A stretch of DNA of 32,015 bases from Candidatus Woesearchaeota archaeon (GCA_018302745.1 JAGVZH010000010.1:1-32015), one strand, 5' to 3'. Shown: positions 14,881 through 23,111, counted from the first letter of the stretch. Program-made: numbers and translations. Notes: generated by a model from the letters alone, not told the origin.

Positions 14881-16005
14881 ATGTATACTTTAAGGCTGAT
14901 TAACTTTCCATTAAACAAAGAGCTTAAAGAAATTTATCTCTTTTTAACTATAAAATCTCTTGCATTATCAATGTTTGGAATTTTTATTCCATTATATCTT
15001 TTAATTGATCTTGGATTTCCTTTAAAATCAGTGCTGCTATTTTTTATTATTGCAGAAGTTGTATGGATTCTTTCATCTTTTTTCAGCGGAAAAGTCCTGG
15101 CAAGGATTGGGGCGAAACACACCATCTTATTAGGAGTATTCCTTACGATTGTTTATTTAATGTTCCTAGTAACTATGAAACAAGGGATTCTGCCTTATTT
15201 TTATCTGGCAGCATTTTTCGATGGTATTTCCGCTTCTCTCTATTGGATGGGATTTCACGCGAATTTTGTAAGATCCAGCCATAGAAAATACAGGGGTCAA
15301 GAGGCTAGCATTTGGATGGTGATTCCAAAAGGAATTAATTTATTTGGTCCTATACTAGGGGGATTGATCTTAACTTTTTTTAGTTTTGAATCTTTATTTA
15401 TATTGGTAAGTATTTTGATGATATTCAGCACAATTCCTTTGTTTTTAAGCAGAGATGTATTCAAAAGATACCACTATGACTATAAAAAAATATTTGGAAG
15501 GATTAAACTTAAAGAAAGCTTGGGGCTTTTTGGCATGGGCATTAGAGCAAGATCATTTACTCTTTTATGGCCAATTTTTGTATTTTTTATTCTAGGAACA
15601 TACCTTTCTCTTGGTTCTTTGTTTAGTTTTGCCACATTATTAGGGGTAGTTTTTTTTATTATTGTTGGCAGATGGAGCGATAAGGTTGATAAAAGAACTC
15701 TGATAAGTGCAGGCTCTATAATGCATTCATTTACATGGTTTGTAAGGACTCCAATACAGACAGCATTGCAAGTGTTTAGCATAGCATCTTTGGATATGAT
15801 TACTAGCGCAGTCATTCTAGTGCCATTTGATGCATTATCTTATGACAGGGCTGCAGAAGGAAATCCTATAGAGTATATTGCCTTTAGGGAGATTATACTC
15901 CATATGGGGGCTTTATTCCTGTTAGTGTTTATGCTTTTCATTCAGAGCTTTTCAGCAGCCTTTATTTTAACAGGATTATCCAGCTTACTCTTGATTTTCT
16001 TTTGA
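14881..16005 (+). CDS. MFS-type transporter
   Basis: This 374-aa polytopic membrane protein has about ten to twelve hydrophobic helices. MFS-type features are the GKVLARIGAKH loop between helices 2 and 3 and a second-half equivalent, GRWSDKVDKR, after a central basic loop (about residues 190-215). It has no signal peptide. The protein is slightly shorter than typical MFS carriers (about 400 aa) and ends inside a hydrophobic segment (SSLLLIFF). A TATA-like TTTATATATGG lies near 14830-14840, and GAGG six bases before the ATG acts as ribosome-binding site. Rpl15e follows 47 bases later. The substrate cannot be predicted. Confidence 0.8.
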   Translation: MYTLRLINFPLNKELKEIYLFLTIKSLALSMFGIFIPLYLLIDLGFPLKSVLLFFIIAEVVWILSSFFSGKVLARIGAKHTILLGVFLTIVYLMFLVTMKQGILPYFYLAAFFDGISASLYWMGFHANFVRSSHRKYRGQEASIWMVIPKGINLFGPILGGLILTFFSFESLFILVSILMIFSTIPLFLSRDVFKRYHYDYKKIFGRIKLKESLGLFGMGIRARSFTLLWPIFVFFILGTYLSLGSLFSFATLLGVVFFIIVGRWSDKVDKRTLISAGSIMHSFTWFVRTPIQTALQVFSIASLDMITSAVILVPFDALSYDRAAEGNPIEYIAFREIILHMGALFLLVFMLFIQSFSAAFILTGLSSLLLIFF

Positions 16006-16052
16006 AAAAGCAAACCTTATAAATAGTATTTTTATATTGATAAAAGAGTTTT

Positions 16053-16634
16053 ATGGGAATTTATCAGCATATAAGGCAAACTTGGAAGAAGCCTAAGGAA
16101 AATTTAGGTAATTTGTATCAGTCCAGGCTAATTCAGTGGAGAAGGGACAATTCTGTTGTTAAGATAGAAAGACCTACCAGATTAGATAGAGCAAGAAGCT
16201 TGGGTTATAAGGCAAAAGAAGGGATTTTTCCAGTTAGAGTCAGAGTTCTTAGAGGAGGAAGAATGAGGAGAAGGAGCTTAAAATCAGGAAGAAGAAGCAA
16301 AAGAGCTACTGGCAGAAAAATTGTAAGCAGAAGCTATCAGGCAATAGCAGAGCAAAGGGCAGATAAAAAATACACTAATGCTGAAGTTTTGGGAAGCTAC
16401 TGGGTTGCTGAAGACGGCAAGCATAAATGGTATGAGATTATTATGGTAATTCCAAGCCATCCTTCTGTAAAGAGCGATAAAAATTTGGGATGGATATCAT
16501 CTGGAAAGCATAGGGGAAGAGTCTGGAGAGGTCTGACTTCTGCAGGAAGAAAGAGCAGAGGATTAAGAATAAAAGGCAAGGGCGCTGAAAAAGTAAGACC
16601 AAGCCTAAGGGCAAATTTAAGAAAAGCTAAATGA
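16053..16634 (+). CDS. rpl15e: ribosomal protein L15e
   Basis: This 193-aa basic protein is archaeal/eukaryotic large-subunit protein eL15. It has the family start MGIYQHIRQTWKKP, then RPTRLDRARSLGYKAKEG, VRVLRGGRMRRR, VLGSYWVAEDGKHKWYEIIM and GRVWRGLTSAGRKSRGL. Its length is normal for archaea. It binds 23S rRNA. A TATA-like CTTATAAAT lies about 33 nt before the ATG. The 3' end overlaps the convergent small membrane protein by eight bases. Confidence 0.98.
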   Translation: MGIYQHIRQTWKKPKENLGNLYQSRLIQWRRDNSVVKIERPTRLDRARSLGYKAKEGIFPVRVRVLRGGRMRRRSLKSGRRSKRATGRKIVSRSYQAIAEQRADKKYTNAEVLGSYWVAEDGKHKWYEIIMVIPSHPSVKSDKNLGWISSGKHRGRVWRGLTSAGRKSRGLRIKGKGAEKVRPSLRANLRKAK

Positions 16635-16917
16635 GCTTAATTCTTTTAAATTTATTTTTTGAAAAAAAAGAGTAAAACAAAAACATTATTATTGATATAA
16701 ATATTATCACTAAGATTATTGTTACAAATACTGACACAAGGGTTAATATGGCTGCTATTATCACTGGCCCTATTATCAGCAAAAGAATTATAGATATTAA
16801 CACAGCCAGCCTATTTTTAGCTGTAAAAGATTTTGTTATTTTAATTTTATCTAAATTGAATAAGACATAAAGCAACACTAATATTATTGCCAGAATTATT
16901 ATTTCCTTTAATACCAT
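16627..16917 (-). CDS. small membrane protein, about three TM helices
   Basis: This 96-aa protein is almost wholly hydrophobic: a helix at about 4-20, a short basic loop (LDKIKITKSFTAKNR), then two or three helices (about 37-85) and a basic tail (SKNKFKRIKLI). No family is recognised. It converges on rpl15e with an eight-base overlap. The strong hydrophobic pattern and absence of competing frames support it; the function is unknown. Confidence 0.6.
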   Translation of the reverse strand: MVLKEIIILAIILVLLYVLFNLDKIKITKSFTAKNRLAVLISIILLLIIGPVIIAAILTLVSVFVTIILVIIFISIIMFLFYSFFSKNKFKRIKLI

Positions 16918-16987
16918 AATTGGAACGGATTTAATAAGTATTTAAAGATATAGATATTTTTAAATATTAAACTATTAAATAGAATGT

Positions 16988-17695
16988 ATGGGTAAAAAGA
17001 TAACTTTAACTTTTATATTACTGGCTTTTGTCTTTATGTGGTATCTTTCTAATTATAATTTCATAACTGGATTGGCAGTAGAGGACATTTTTGAAGAATT
17101 AGAAAAAGATGATCTTGGAGATTTTGAGCTTAATGGAGAGGTTGTAGTAGAGGACCAAAATACAGAAAATCAGCAAGAGGAGCAGACTGGAGATAAAACT
17201 TTGGCAGAAAAAAGCACTGTTCAGCCCACCCAGCAAATACCAAGTGATGTTATTGCTCATGAAAGCGGAGGATTTTGCGGTGATTCAATAAGGCAGCTTG
17301 GAGAAGACTGCAGCAATTGCCCTGCTGATATTAAATGCAGCAAGAATGCTTATTGTGATATTGGAGTCTGCATACCTAAAAAAAGCTCTTTTAATTTGCT
17401 TCTGATAATATTAATTGCAGTATTTTCTTTAGGCATAATATTTTCTGGTTTTATAATAGTAAAGAAAAAATTTGAAAAAAAACCTGCGAAAGAGCAAAAA
17501 GTTATTGCAGAAGAGCCAAGAAAAGAGCAAAGAAAGGAGATTGTTACAAATTATGATGAGTTGGAAAAATACATAGAAAATGCTCTGAAATCTGGATACG
17601 AAAAAACAGAAGTAAGAAATCTGCTGATTCAATCAGGCTGGAAACAAGATGATGTGGATTTTGTTTTAAGGAAATTTAATCAAAAACAATTCTAG
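16988..17695 (+). CDS. two-TM protein with Cys-rich external segment and helical cytoplasmic tail
   Basis: This 235-aa protein starts with a membrane anchor or signal (about residues 5-27, TLTFILLAFVFMWYL). An acidic, Gln/Glu-rich stretch follows, then a compact Cys-rich module with six Cys (about 97-134: CGDSIRQLGEDCSNC, then KCSKNAYCDIGVC) that probably forms disulfides outside the cell. A second membrane helix (about 138-160) leads to a basic linker. The C-terminal domain (about 190-232) has the repeated pattern ENALKSGYEKTEVRN...SGWKQDDVDFVL, which resembles a UBA-like three-helix bundle. The order outside-module, TM, inside-bundle suggests a receptor or scaffold. The gene overlaps the convergent acyl-CoA synthetase gene by 20 bases. 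No specific function is assigned. Confidence 0.75.
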   Translation: MGKKITLTFILLAFVFMWYLSNYNFITGLAVEDIFEELEKDDLGDFELNGEVVVEDQNTENQQEEQTGDKTLAEKSTVQPTQQIPSDVIAHESGGFCGDSIRQLGEDCSNCPADIKCSKNAYCDIGVCIPKKSSFNLLLIILIAVFSLGIIFSGFIIVKKKFEKKPAKEQKVIAEEPRKEQRKEIVTNYDELEKYIENALKSGYEKTEVRNLLIQSGWKQDDVDFVLRKFNQKQF

Positions 17696-18302
17696 CATCT
17701 GCAATTAAAACATCATTATTAGTCAATATTAGAGGATTAATGTCTAATTCGCTTATTTTTGGGTATTTTTTAGGCAATTGAGATGCTTTTACAATAATTT
17801 TCTTTAACAGATTGAAATTAACTGGCTTTTCCCCCCTAACTCCTTTTAAAATAGGATAGACTTTTAACTCTTTCAGCATTTCATCAGCATTTCTTTTTTC
17901 TATAGGGCATATTCTTAAAGAAGTATCTTTTAATATTTCTGTATAAACATCGCCTGAGCCTACTAATACCACATGGCCAAAAACAGCGTCTTTTTTAATG
18001 CCCAGTATCAGAAACCTGCCTTTTTTATAATCCTGAATCATCGCTTCTTCAAAGCCCCTTATTTTTTTTATTTTACTGAAAGCTTTTTCCAGCTCTTTGT
18101 CGTTTCTTATATCAAGAATAACTCCGCCAGTTTCTGATTTATGGATAATTTTCCTGCCTTGTATCTTGAGGGCAATAGGATATCTTATTTTATTTGCTAT
18201 TTTAAACGCATCATCTAAATTTTTTGCAATACCTCTGTTGGATACTGGAAATTTTTGCTTTTCCAGAAAATCCTCAGCCTCTTTTTCCCTTAGTATTTTC
18301 AT
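17676..18302 (-). CDS. acdB: ADP-forming acetyl/acyl-CoA synthetase, beta (ATP-grasp) subunit
   Basis: This 208-aa protein is the small subunit of archaeal ADP-forming acyl-CoA synthetase, which makes ATP from acyl-CoA, ADP and phosphate. Recognisable ATP-grasp blocks are KIRYPIALKIQGRKIIHKSETGGV, the QDYKKGRFLILGIKKDAVFGHVVLVGSG strand pair, and ELDINPLILTNNDVLIADARI at the C terminus. It is slightly shorter than the usual 230 or so residues because the N terminus is compact. No alpha subunit is present in this window, so its partner must be elsewhere. It is divergent from the DHH gene, and its 3' end overlaps the convergent Cys-rich membrane-protein gene by 20 bases. Confidence 0.85.
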   Translation of the reverse strand: MKILREKEAEDFLEKQKFPVSNRGIAKNLDDAFKIANKIRYPIALKIQGRKIIHKSETGGVILDIRNDKELEKAFSKIKKIRGFEEAMIQDYKKGRFLILGIKKDAVFGHVVLVGSGDVYTEILKDTSLRICPIEKRNADEMLKELKVYPILKGVRGEKPVNFNLLKKIIVKASQLPKKYPKISELDINPLILTNNDVLIADARIVFD

Positions 18303-18322
18303 CCCTTCTTATAGGGGAAAGC

Positions 18323-18332
18323 CTTTTAAATA
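18323..18332 (+). promoter_or_regulatory. TATA box of the DHH gene
   Basis: CTTTTAAATA is centred 25 nt before ATG 18353, so the transcript is predicted to be leaderless. This settles the start against an in-frame ATG at 18224 that would run back into acdB. Confidence 0.6.
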
Positions 18333-18352
18333 CTTTTTTATTAAAAACAAAT

Positions 18353-19396
18353 ATGATAGATAAAAAACAGCTGGATGAAATTAAGGGCTATTTGGACAAA
18401 GCAGAGAACCCTTTGATTTTCTTTGATGCAGATCCTGATGGACTAAGCTCCTTCTTATTATTAAAAAAATACATGGGAAAAGGCAAAGGAGTTATTTTTG
18501 AAAGGGGGGAAAATCTTGGAGAAAAGTATATAAGAAAAGTTGATGAAAATAAGCCAGACATTGTTTTCGTTCTGGATATTTTTGATGTTTCTCAGGAATT
18601 TATAGATAAAGTTAATGTTCCTATAGTATGGATAGACCACCACCCTCCTATGGAAAGAAAAGGAGTTAAATATTTTAATCCTAAAATAAAAGATAAAGAT
18701 GATAACAGGCCTACAACCTACTGGTGTTATAAAATTACTAAAGGAAGTTTATGGATTGCAACTGTAGGAACAATAGCAGACTGGTACATTCCGGAATTTG
18801 CAAGAGAATTCGCAAAAAAATATCCTGATTTATTTGATAAAAAAATTAAAGATCCTGGAGAAGCTAATTTCAAACAGCCTATTGGAGAATTAATCAAAAT
18901 ATTTCACTTTATTTTAAAAGGAACTGTATCTGATGCTATGAGAAACGCGAATATACTTGGCAATATAGAAAGCCCTTATGAAATCTTAAAGGATGAAACT
19001 TCTAAAGGAAAATTTATCCATAAATATGCCATGCAAAAAACAAGGCTTTTTGACAAAATGCTGGAGGATGCATTAAAAGTAAAATCAGAGGGAAAACTAC
19101 ACCTTTATGTTTATTCAGCTGGAGATGTAAGCTTCACATCCTACCTTTCTAACAATGTGCAGTTTATGAAGAAAGATAAATTAGTCATAATGGCGAGAGA
19201 GCACAATGGTAATATGAAAATGAGCTTAAGAAGCCATGATCCAAAAATAAAAGTCAAGGATATATTAGAAAGAGTTCTTAAGAAAGTTCCCGGACATGGA
19301 GGGGGTCATTTGTATGCATGTGGTGCAGGAGTAAAGAAAGAGGACTTTGATAATTTTATTCAAGAGATAAAAAAAGAGTTAGATAAACTTAAATAA
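18353..19396 (+). CDS. DHH-family phosphoesterase (RecJ/NrnA-like)
   Basis: This 347-aa protein has the DHH motifs in order: FFDADPDGLSSF (motif I, about residues 24-35), VLDIFDVS (II), WIDHHPP (III, the DHH) and GTIADWY (IV). A C-terminal DHHA1-type domain ends in the Gly-rich GHGGGHLYACGAG. These bind two metal ions and hydrolyse phosphodiesters. Archaeal relatives act as RecJ-like exonucleases, some with the replication complex (GAN), or as oligonucleotide or cyclic-dinucleotide hydrolases. The gene stands alone between acdB and the transglutaminase gene, with no replisome neighbours, so substrate choice is open. Residues 140-200 are a lineage-specific helical insertion. Confidence 0.85.
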   Translation: MIDKKQLDEIKGYLDKAENPLIFFDADPDGLSSFLLLKKYMGKGKGVIFERGENLGEKYIRKVDENKPDIVFVLDIFDVSQEFIDKVNVPIVWIDHHPPMERKGVKYFNPKIKDKDDNRPTTYWCYKITKGSLWIATVGTIADWYIPEFAREFAKKYPDLFDKKIKDPGEANFKQPIGELIKIFHFILKGTVSDAMRNANILGNIESPYEILKDETSKGKFIHKYAMQKTRLFDKMLEDALKVKSEGKLHLYVYSAGDVSFTSYLSNNVQFMKKDKLVIMAREHNGNMKMSLRSHDPKIKVKDILERVLKKVPGHGGGHLYACGAGVKKEDFDNFIQEIKKELDKLK

Positions 19397-19418
19397 TGAT
19401 GCACTTTAATTATTTTTA

Positions 19419-21371
19419 ATGAAAAGACTGTTATCTATATTAATTTTTGTCTTGTTAATCGGAAGCGTGAATGCACAGCAGGAAGCTGTAGAGAATTTTC
19501 TTAATCAAGGAAATGTGGATGTTCTGGTTAAAACTACTTCGACAATTGATGTTTTATCAGATGGAAGCAGTCCTCTGCTGGATGAAATGACTACAAGATT
19601 AATATTTAAACCGTTTGACAGCGAACAGCAGAGCATTTCAGATTTAAATTTAATTCATAATGAAGGGGCATCAACTGCTGAAAAAGATGAAGAGATTGTT
19701 TATGTATGGAAAGACAAAAATACTGGAAGGCTTGAATTCGGATATAATGCCAAAGTAAGAGTGAATAATCAATTTCCAATAATTACAAATAAAATAAAGT
19801 TCCCTATTCAGGATTTAGATTCTAATTTAATCCAATATGTTAAGCCTGGAGAAAAGATAGTTATTACAAATGAAATAAGCAAAAAAGCTTCAGAGATTGC
19901 TTCTGGGGATGATGATCTATTTAGTGTTGTTTACAAACTTGCAAAATGGAATAATGAGAACATAGAATATGACCTAAATTCTTTGACAGAAAAGTCTGTA
20001 CAGGATTCACAATGGGTTTTGGACAATAGACAGGGTGTTTGTGATGAGATGACTAACTTATTTATTTCTATGGCAAGGAGCTTGGGAATACCAGCAAGAT
20101 TCATCTCTGGAATGGTATATACAAACACATTATTTGACTGGGGGCCTCACGGTTGGGCAGAAGTCTACTTTCCAGGCATAGGATGGGTTCCTTATGATCC
20201 TACATTCGGCCAGTATGGATATATTGATCCAGGCCATATTAAAATGAAAAATTCTTTTGATTCCAGCGAACCAGCTATAAAATACACATGGAGATCAAGA
20301 GATATTGATGTTGAGACAGGAGAGCTTGATATAAAAGTTAATTTATTAAGCAAAGGAGGAACTTTTACATCTCCAATAGAGATAGAAGCTCAGCTTTTAA
20401 AAGATGAAGTTAAATTTAACAGCTATGTTCCTTTAAGAGCGACTGTAAAGAACAACAATAATTTTTATGTAGCTTCAACAATCTATGTTTCTAAAGCTCC
20501 TGGATTAAAAGGCGACAGTTCAATATCAGTTTCTTTAAAACCAAAAAGCCAGAAAGATGTTTATTTTATAATAGAAATCCCTGAAGGAGAAAAAGAATTT
20601 GTTTATACCTCTACAATAGAAGTAAAAGACTCTTTTGGCAGGTTAGACCAGGATATTCTGAAATATTCAGCAAACTTTGAGCCTTATACTCTGGAGCAGG
20701 CAGAAAGCAGAGTAGAAAGATTAGAGGAAAATGGGAAAGACACATCATTGCTCTTATTGGAATGTATAAGTGATAAAGATGAATATTATGAATATGAGCA
20801 GGGGGAATTTACATGCAAAGTTGAAAATGATGGAAGCAGAAAAATAAGCAATCTGCAGGTCTGCCTTGAGAAAGACTGCAGGTATTTAGACTTAGGAGTC
20901 AGCCAAGAAAAAGAGTTAAAGTTTTTAAAAGATGGAATAGCAGAAGACATATTCGTAGTGGCCAAAAGCTCCGATTTTGTAAAATATAGTTATCCTGATT
21001 TTAAGTTTTTGAAAATACCTAATATTGAAATAAAAGACATTGAAATTTCCAAGCCATTGAAATATGATGAAATCGGCAATCTAAGCTTCTTTATCCAGCC
21101 AGATACAATAGTATATAATGCTGTGATAAATGTTGGAAATAACATCGGAGAATTAGAAATAAAGGAATTTGACACAGGACAGACCATAATTTTGCCGTTC
21201 TATGCCTTTAATTTAAAAGTTGGAAGCAATGATGTTGATATAAAAATAACTTATGAAGATAAGAATGGCAATAAGTATGAAACTATAGCAACCGTTAATA
21301 TTAATATAGAAGATGTTAATTTATTTAAAAAAATTGCATTGTTATTCAGGAGATTAGTTAATAGGATTTAG
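19419..21371 (+). CDS. exported transglutaminase-like protein
   Basis: This 650-aa protein has a signal peptide (about residues 1-19, ending SVNA). A beta-rich N-terminal region precedes a transglutaminase/papain-like core at about 165-265. The triad is visible as Cys in RQGVCDEMTN (about C208), His in GPHGWAEVYF (about H244) and Asp in WVPYDPTFGQ (about D260). Several Ig-like or beta domains follow to the C terminus, with a Cys pair near 471-490. There is no C-terminal membrane anchor. It probably acts outside the cell, as a protease or cross-linking enzyme on surface proteins. It starts 22 bases after the DHH gene, and its end overlaps the convergent proS by 14 bases. The exact substrate is unknown. 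Confidence 0.82.
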   Translation: MKRLLSILIFVLLIGSVNAQQEAVENFLNQGNVDVLVKTTSTIDVLSDGSSPLLDEMTTRLIFKPFDSEQQSISDLNLIHNEGASTAEKDEEIVYVWKDKNTGRLEFGYNAKVRVNNQFPIITNKIKFPIQDLDSNLIQYVKPGEKIVITNEISKKASEIASGDDDLFSVVYKLAKWNNENIEYDLNSLTEKSVQDSQWVLDNRQGVCDEMTNLFISMARSLGIPARFISGMVYTNTLFDWGPHGWAEVYFPGIGWVPYDPTFGQYGYIDPGHIKMKNSFDSSEPAIKYTWRSRDIDVETGELDIKVNLLSKGGTFTSPIEIEAQLLKDEVKFNSYVPLRATVKNNNNFYVASTIYVSKAPGLKGDSSISVSLKPKSQKDVYFIIEIPEGEKEFVYTSTIEVKDSFGRLDQDILKYSANFEPYTLEQAESRVERLEENGKDTSLLLLECISDKDEYYEYEQGEFTCKVENDGSRKISNLQVCLEKDCRYLDLGVSQEKELKFLKDGIAEDIFVVAKSSDFVKYSYPDFKFLKIPNIEIKDIEISKPLKYDEIGNLSFFIQPDTIVYNAVINVGNNIGELEIKEFDTGQTIILPFYAFNLKVGSNDVDIKITYEDKNGNKYETIATVNINIEDVNLFKKIALLFRRLVNRI

Positions 21372-22803
21372 CGAAGTATGCTATAACTTTAGCTTTTTTT
21401 CCGCAATGAGCGCAATTTTTCTCCAATCCTTCCTGATTAAAAGGAATGTTTAATGCTTTAGCACCTTCTAATTTAGACTTTATTTCATCTTCACATTCTG
21501 TCACATTGCAGAAATTAGCCTTTACTATTTTTTTATTTTTAACAGCATCTTCAAATTCTTTCCAGTTTTTAACTTCTGCAATATTGTCATTAAGAAGCTT
21601 TTTTGCCTTCATAAACAAAGATTTTTGGATTGTTTCCAATAAAGCTTCAACCTCATCTTTTAAGTGAGATATTTTTATCTCTTTTTTTGTATTTAAGTCT
21701 CTTCTGACTAGTACAACCTGATCTTTTTTTATGTCTTTTGGACCAATTTCTAATCTTATTGGAATTCCTTTTAACTCCCATTCATTAAACTTCCATCCAG
21801 GGGAATAATTTTCCCTGTCATCCAAGTAAATTCTGAATTTTTTTTCTAATCCCTCTTTTATTTCTGAAGCTTTTTTTAATACATTTTCCTTGTCATCTTT
21901 TGTCAATATTGGAACTATCACAACTTGTGTAGGAGCTATTTTTGGAGGTATTATTAATCCCCTGTCATCTCCATGAACCATTATCATAACACCGAGCATT
22001 CTTGTTGTTATTGCCCACGTATTTTGGTAAACATACTGCTCTTTTTCATTTTTATCTAAAAATTTAATGTCAAATGCCTTTGCAAATTTTTGACCGTCAA
22101 AATGAGCGTCAGGTCCTTGGGCAGCTTTTCCGCTTGGCAGATAGAATTCCAAAGTCTGTGTATATTCTGCACCTGCAAACTTTTCTTTTTCAGTTTTTTG
22201 GCCTGCCAATGAAGGTAATGCCAAGTAATCGTTGCAGATTAACTGCCACAATTCCATAATATCTTTCATCTCTTTTTCAGCTTCTTCTTTGGCTGCAAAA
22301 ACAGTATGCCCCTCTACCCATAAAAATTCCCTTGTTCTTAAGAAAGGCACTGCATGCTTAAATTCCCATCTTACTACATTATTCCACTGGCATAATTTTA
22401 AAGGCAAATCTCTCCAGCTTCTTATCCATTTTGAGTAGGAATCATACATTATTGTTTCTGATGTAGGCCTTATTGCCAACTTTTCATTTAGTTTTTTACC
22501 CCCTCCTTCAGTTACCCATGCTACCTCTGGAGAAAATCCTTCTACATGCTCTTTTTCTTTTGTCAATAGACTTTCTGGAATCAATAGGGGAAAGTAAGAA
22601 TTTTTTATCCCCATTAATTTTAATCTTTTATCTGTTTCATCTTTAATTCTTTCCCATATTTCATAAGAATTAGGCTTGAATACAATACATCCTGATACCA
22701 TGGTATAGTCCGCCATGTCAGCTTTTTGAATTACCTGAGTATACCATTCAGATATATCTTCATCCTTTTTTACAGTTAACCCTTGAGATTCTTTTTTTGC
22801 CAT
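21358..22803 (-). CDS. proS: prolyl-tRNA synthetase, archaeal/eukaryotic type
   Basis: This 481-aa class II synthetase charges tRNA-Pro. It has the archaeal-type start (DISEWYTQVIQKADMADY), motif 2 around FKHAVPFLRTREFLWVEGHT and motif 3 in HGDDRGLIIPPKIAPTQ. An anticodon-binding domain and a C-terminal zinc-binding region with Cys (NFCNVTECEDEI and NCAHCGKKA) follow, ending in the typical YFAKSY. There is no bacterial INS editing domain. The ATG lies 11 bases from the 3' end of tRNA-Arg(TCG), with T7 between, so no promoter fits there. The mRNA probably arises by processing of a tRNA precursor. Its 3' end overlaps the transglutaminase gene by 14 bases. Confidence 0.97.
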   Translation of the reverse strand: MAKKESQGLTVKKDEDISEWYTQVIQKADMADYTMVSGCIVFKPNSYEIWERIKDETDKRLKLMGIKNSYFPLLIPESLLTKEKEHVEGFSPEVAWVTEGGGKKLNEKLAIRPTSETIMYDSYSKWIRSWRDLPLKLCQWNNVVRWEFKHAVPFLRTREFLWVEGHTVFAAKEEAEKEMKDIMELWQLICNDYLALPSLAGQKTEKEKFAGAEYTQTLEFYLPSGKAAQGPDAHFDGQKFAKAFDIKFLDKNEKEQYVYQNTWAITTRMLGVMIMVHGDDRGLIIPPKIAPTQVVIVPILTKDDKENVLKKASEIKEGLEKKFRIYLDDRENYSPGWKFNEWELKGIPIRLEIGPKDIKKDQVVLVRRDLNTKKEIKISHLKDEVEALLETIQKSLFMKAKKLLNDNIAEVKNWKEFEDAVKNKKIVKANFCNVTECEDEIKSKLEGAKALNIPFNQEGLEKNCAHCGKKAKVIAYFAKSY

Positions 22804-22807
22804 TTTG

Positions 22808-22814
22808 AAAAAAA
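22808..22814 (-). terminator. T7 tract between tRNA-Arg(TCG) and proS
   Basis: The minus strand carries seven T directly after the tRNA and before the proS ATG. It could partially end tRNA transcription, with the remainder reading through into proS. Confidence 0.35.
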
Positions 22815-22902
22815 CGGGCCTAGCAGGATTTGAACCTGCATCATTCGGTTTCCTCTAAATAACCGAAGCCGAAGACTCTTATCCGGGTTAAGCTATAGGC
22901 CC
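22815..22902 (-). tRNA. tRNA-Arg (anticodon TCG) with 13-nt intron
   Basis: The minus strand folds with acceptor GGGCCTA/TAGGCCC, D stem GCTT/GAGT (two wobble pairs), anticodon stem TTCGG/CCGAA, T arm GCAGG-TTCAAAT-CCTGC and G at position 73. Twenty bases lie in the anticodon loop. Removing 22850-22862 (TTATTTAGAGGAA) at the 37/38 site gives loop CTTCGGA with anticodon TCG. The repeated TTCGG motif allows an alternative pairing, so the anticodon call depends on the splice model. Acceptor and G73 fit Arg. It would read CGA and CGG. Confidence 0.85.
22850..22862 (-). other. intron of tRNA-Arg(TCG)
   Basis: This 13-base insertion at positions 37/38 shares the core TTTAGAGGA with the tRNA-Arg(TCT) intron. 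GAGG in the core can pair with CTTC of the anticodon loop. The boundaries are inferred from the cloverleaf. Confidence 0.7.
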
Positions 22903-22951
22903 TTTATATAAATAATGATTTACAAGCCCTTTTAATATTTTTGTTTAGAAA

Positions 22952-23026
22952 CGGACCTACAGGGATTTGAACCCTGATTTCAACCTCCGCAAGGTCGCGT
23001 TCTAATCCAGGTTATACTATAGGTCC
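22952..23026 (-). tRNA. tRNA-Arg (anticodon GCG)
   Basis: The minus strand gives acceptor GGACCTA/TAGGTCC, anticodon stem CGACC/GGTTG around loop TTGCGGA with anticodon GCG, T arm CAGGG-TTCAAAT-CCCTG and G at position 73. The D stem is weak, with one A-A opposition. No intron is present. It would read CGC and CGU. A TATA box (23061-23070) lies about 40 bases upstream, and the second Arg tRNA follows 49 bases downstream. Confidence 0.92.
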
Positions 23027-23060
23027 TTAATATTGAGTAGCAGATTAGAATGGGGTGGAG

Positions 23061-23070
23061 TATATAAATT
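23061..23070 (-). promoter_or_regulatory. TATA box of the tRNA-Arg pair
   Basis: TATATAAATT on the plus strand (AATTTATATA on the minus) sits about 40 nt upstream of the tRNA-Arg(GCG) 5' end, a plausible archaeal promoter. It may also serve tRNA-Arg(TCG) and proS by read-through. Confidence 0.5.
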
Positions 23071-23111
23071 TAATTCGATTCATGAAAGAGCATAATAAAG
23101 AGAAAAGTTTA

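Noticed and set aside
18224-18352. In-frame extension of the DHH protein to an upstream ATG
   Set aside because: It would run into the divergent acdB gene and past the TATA box at 18323-18332, and the added residues do not resemble the family.
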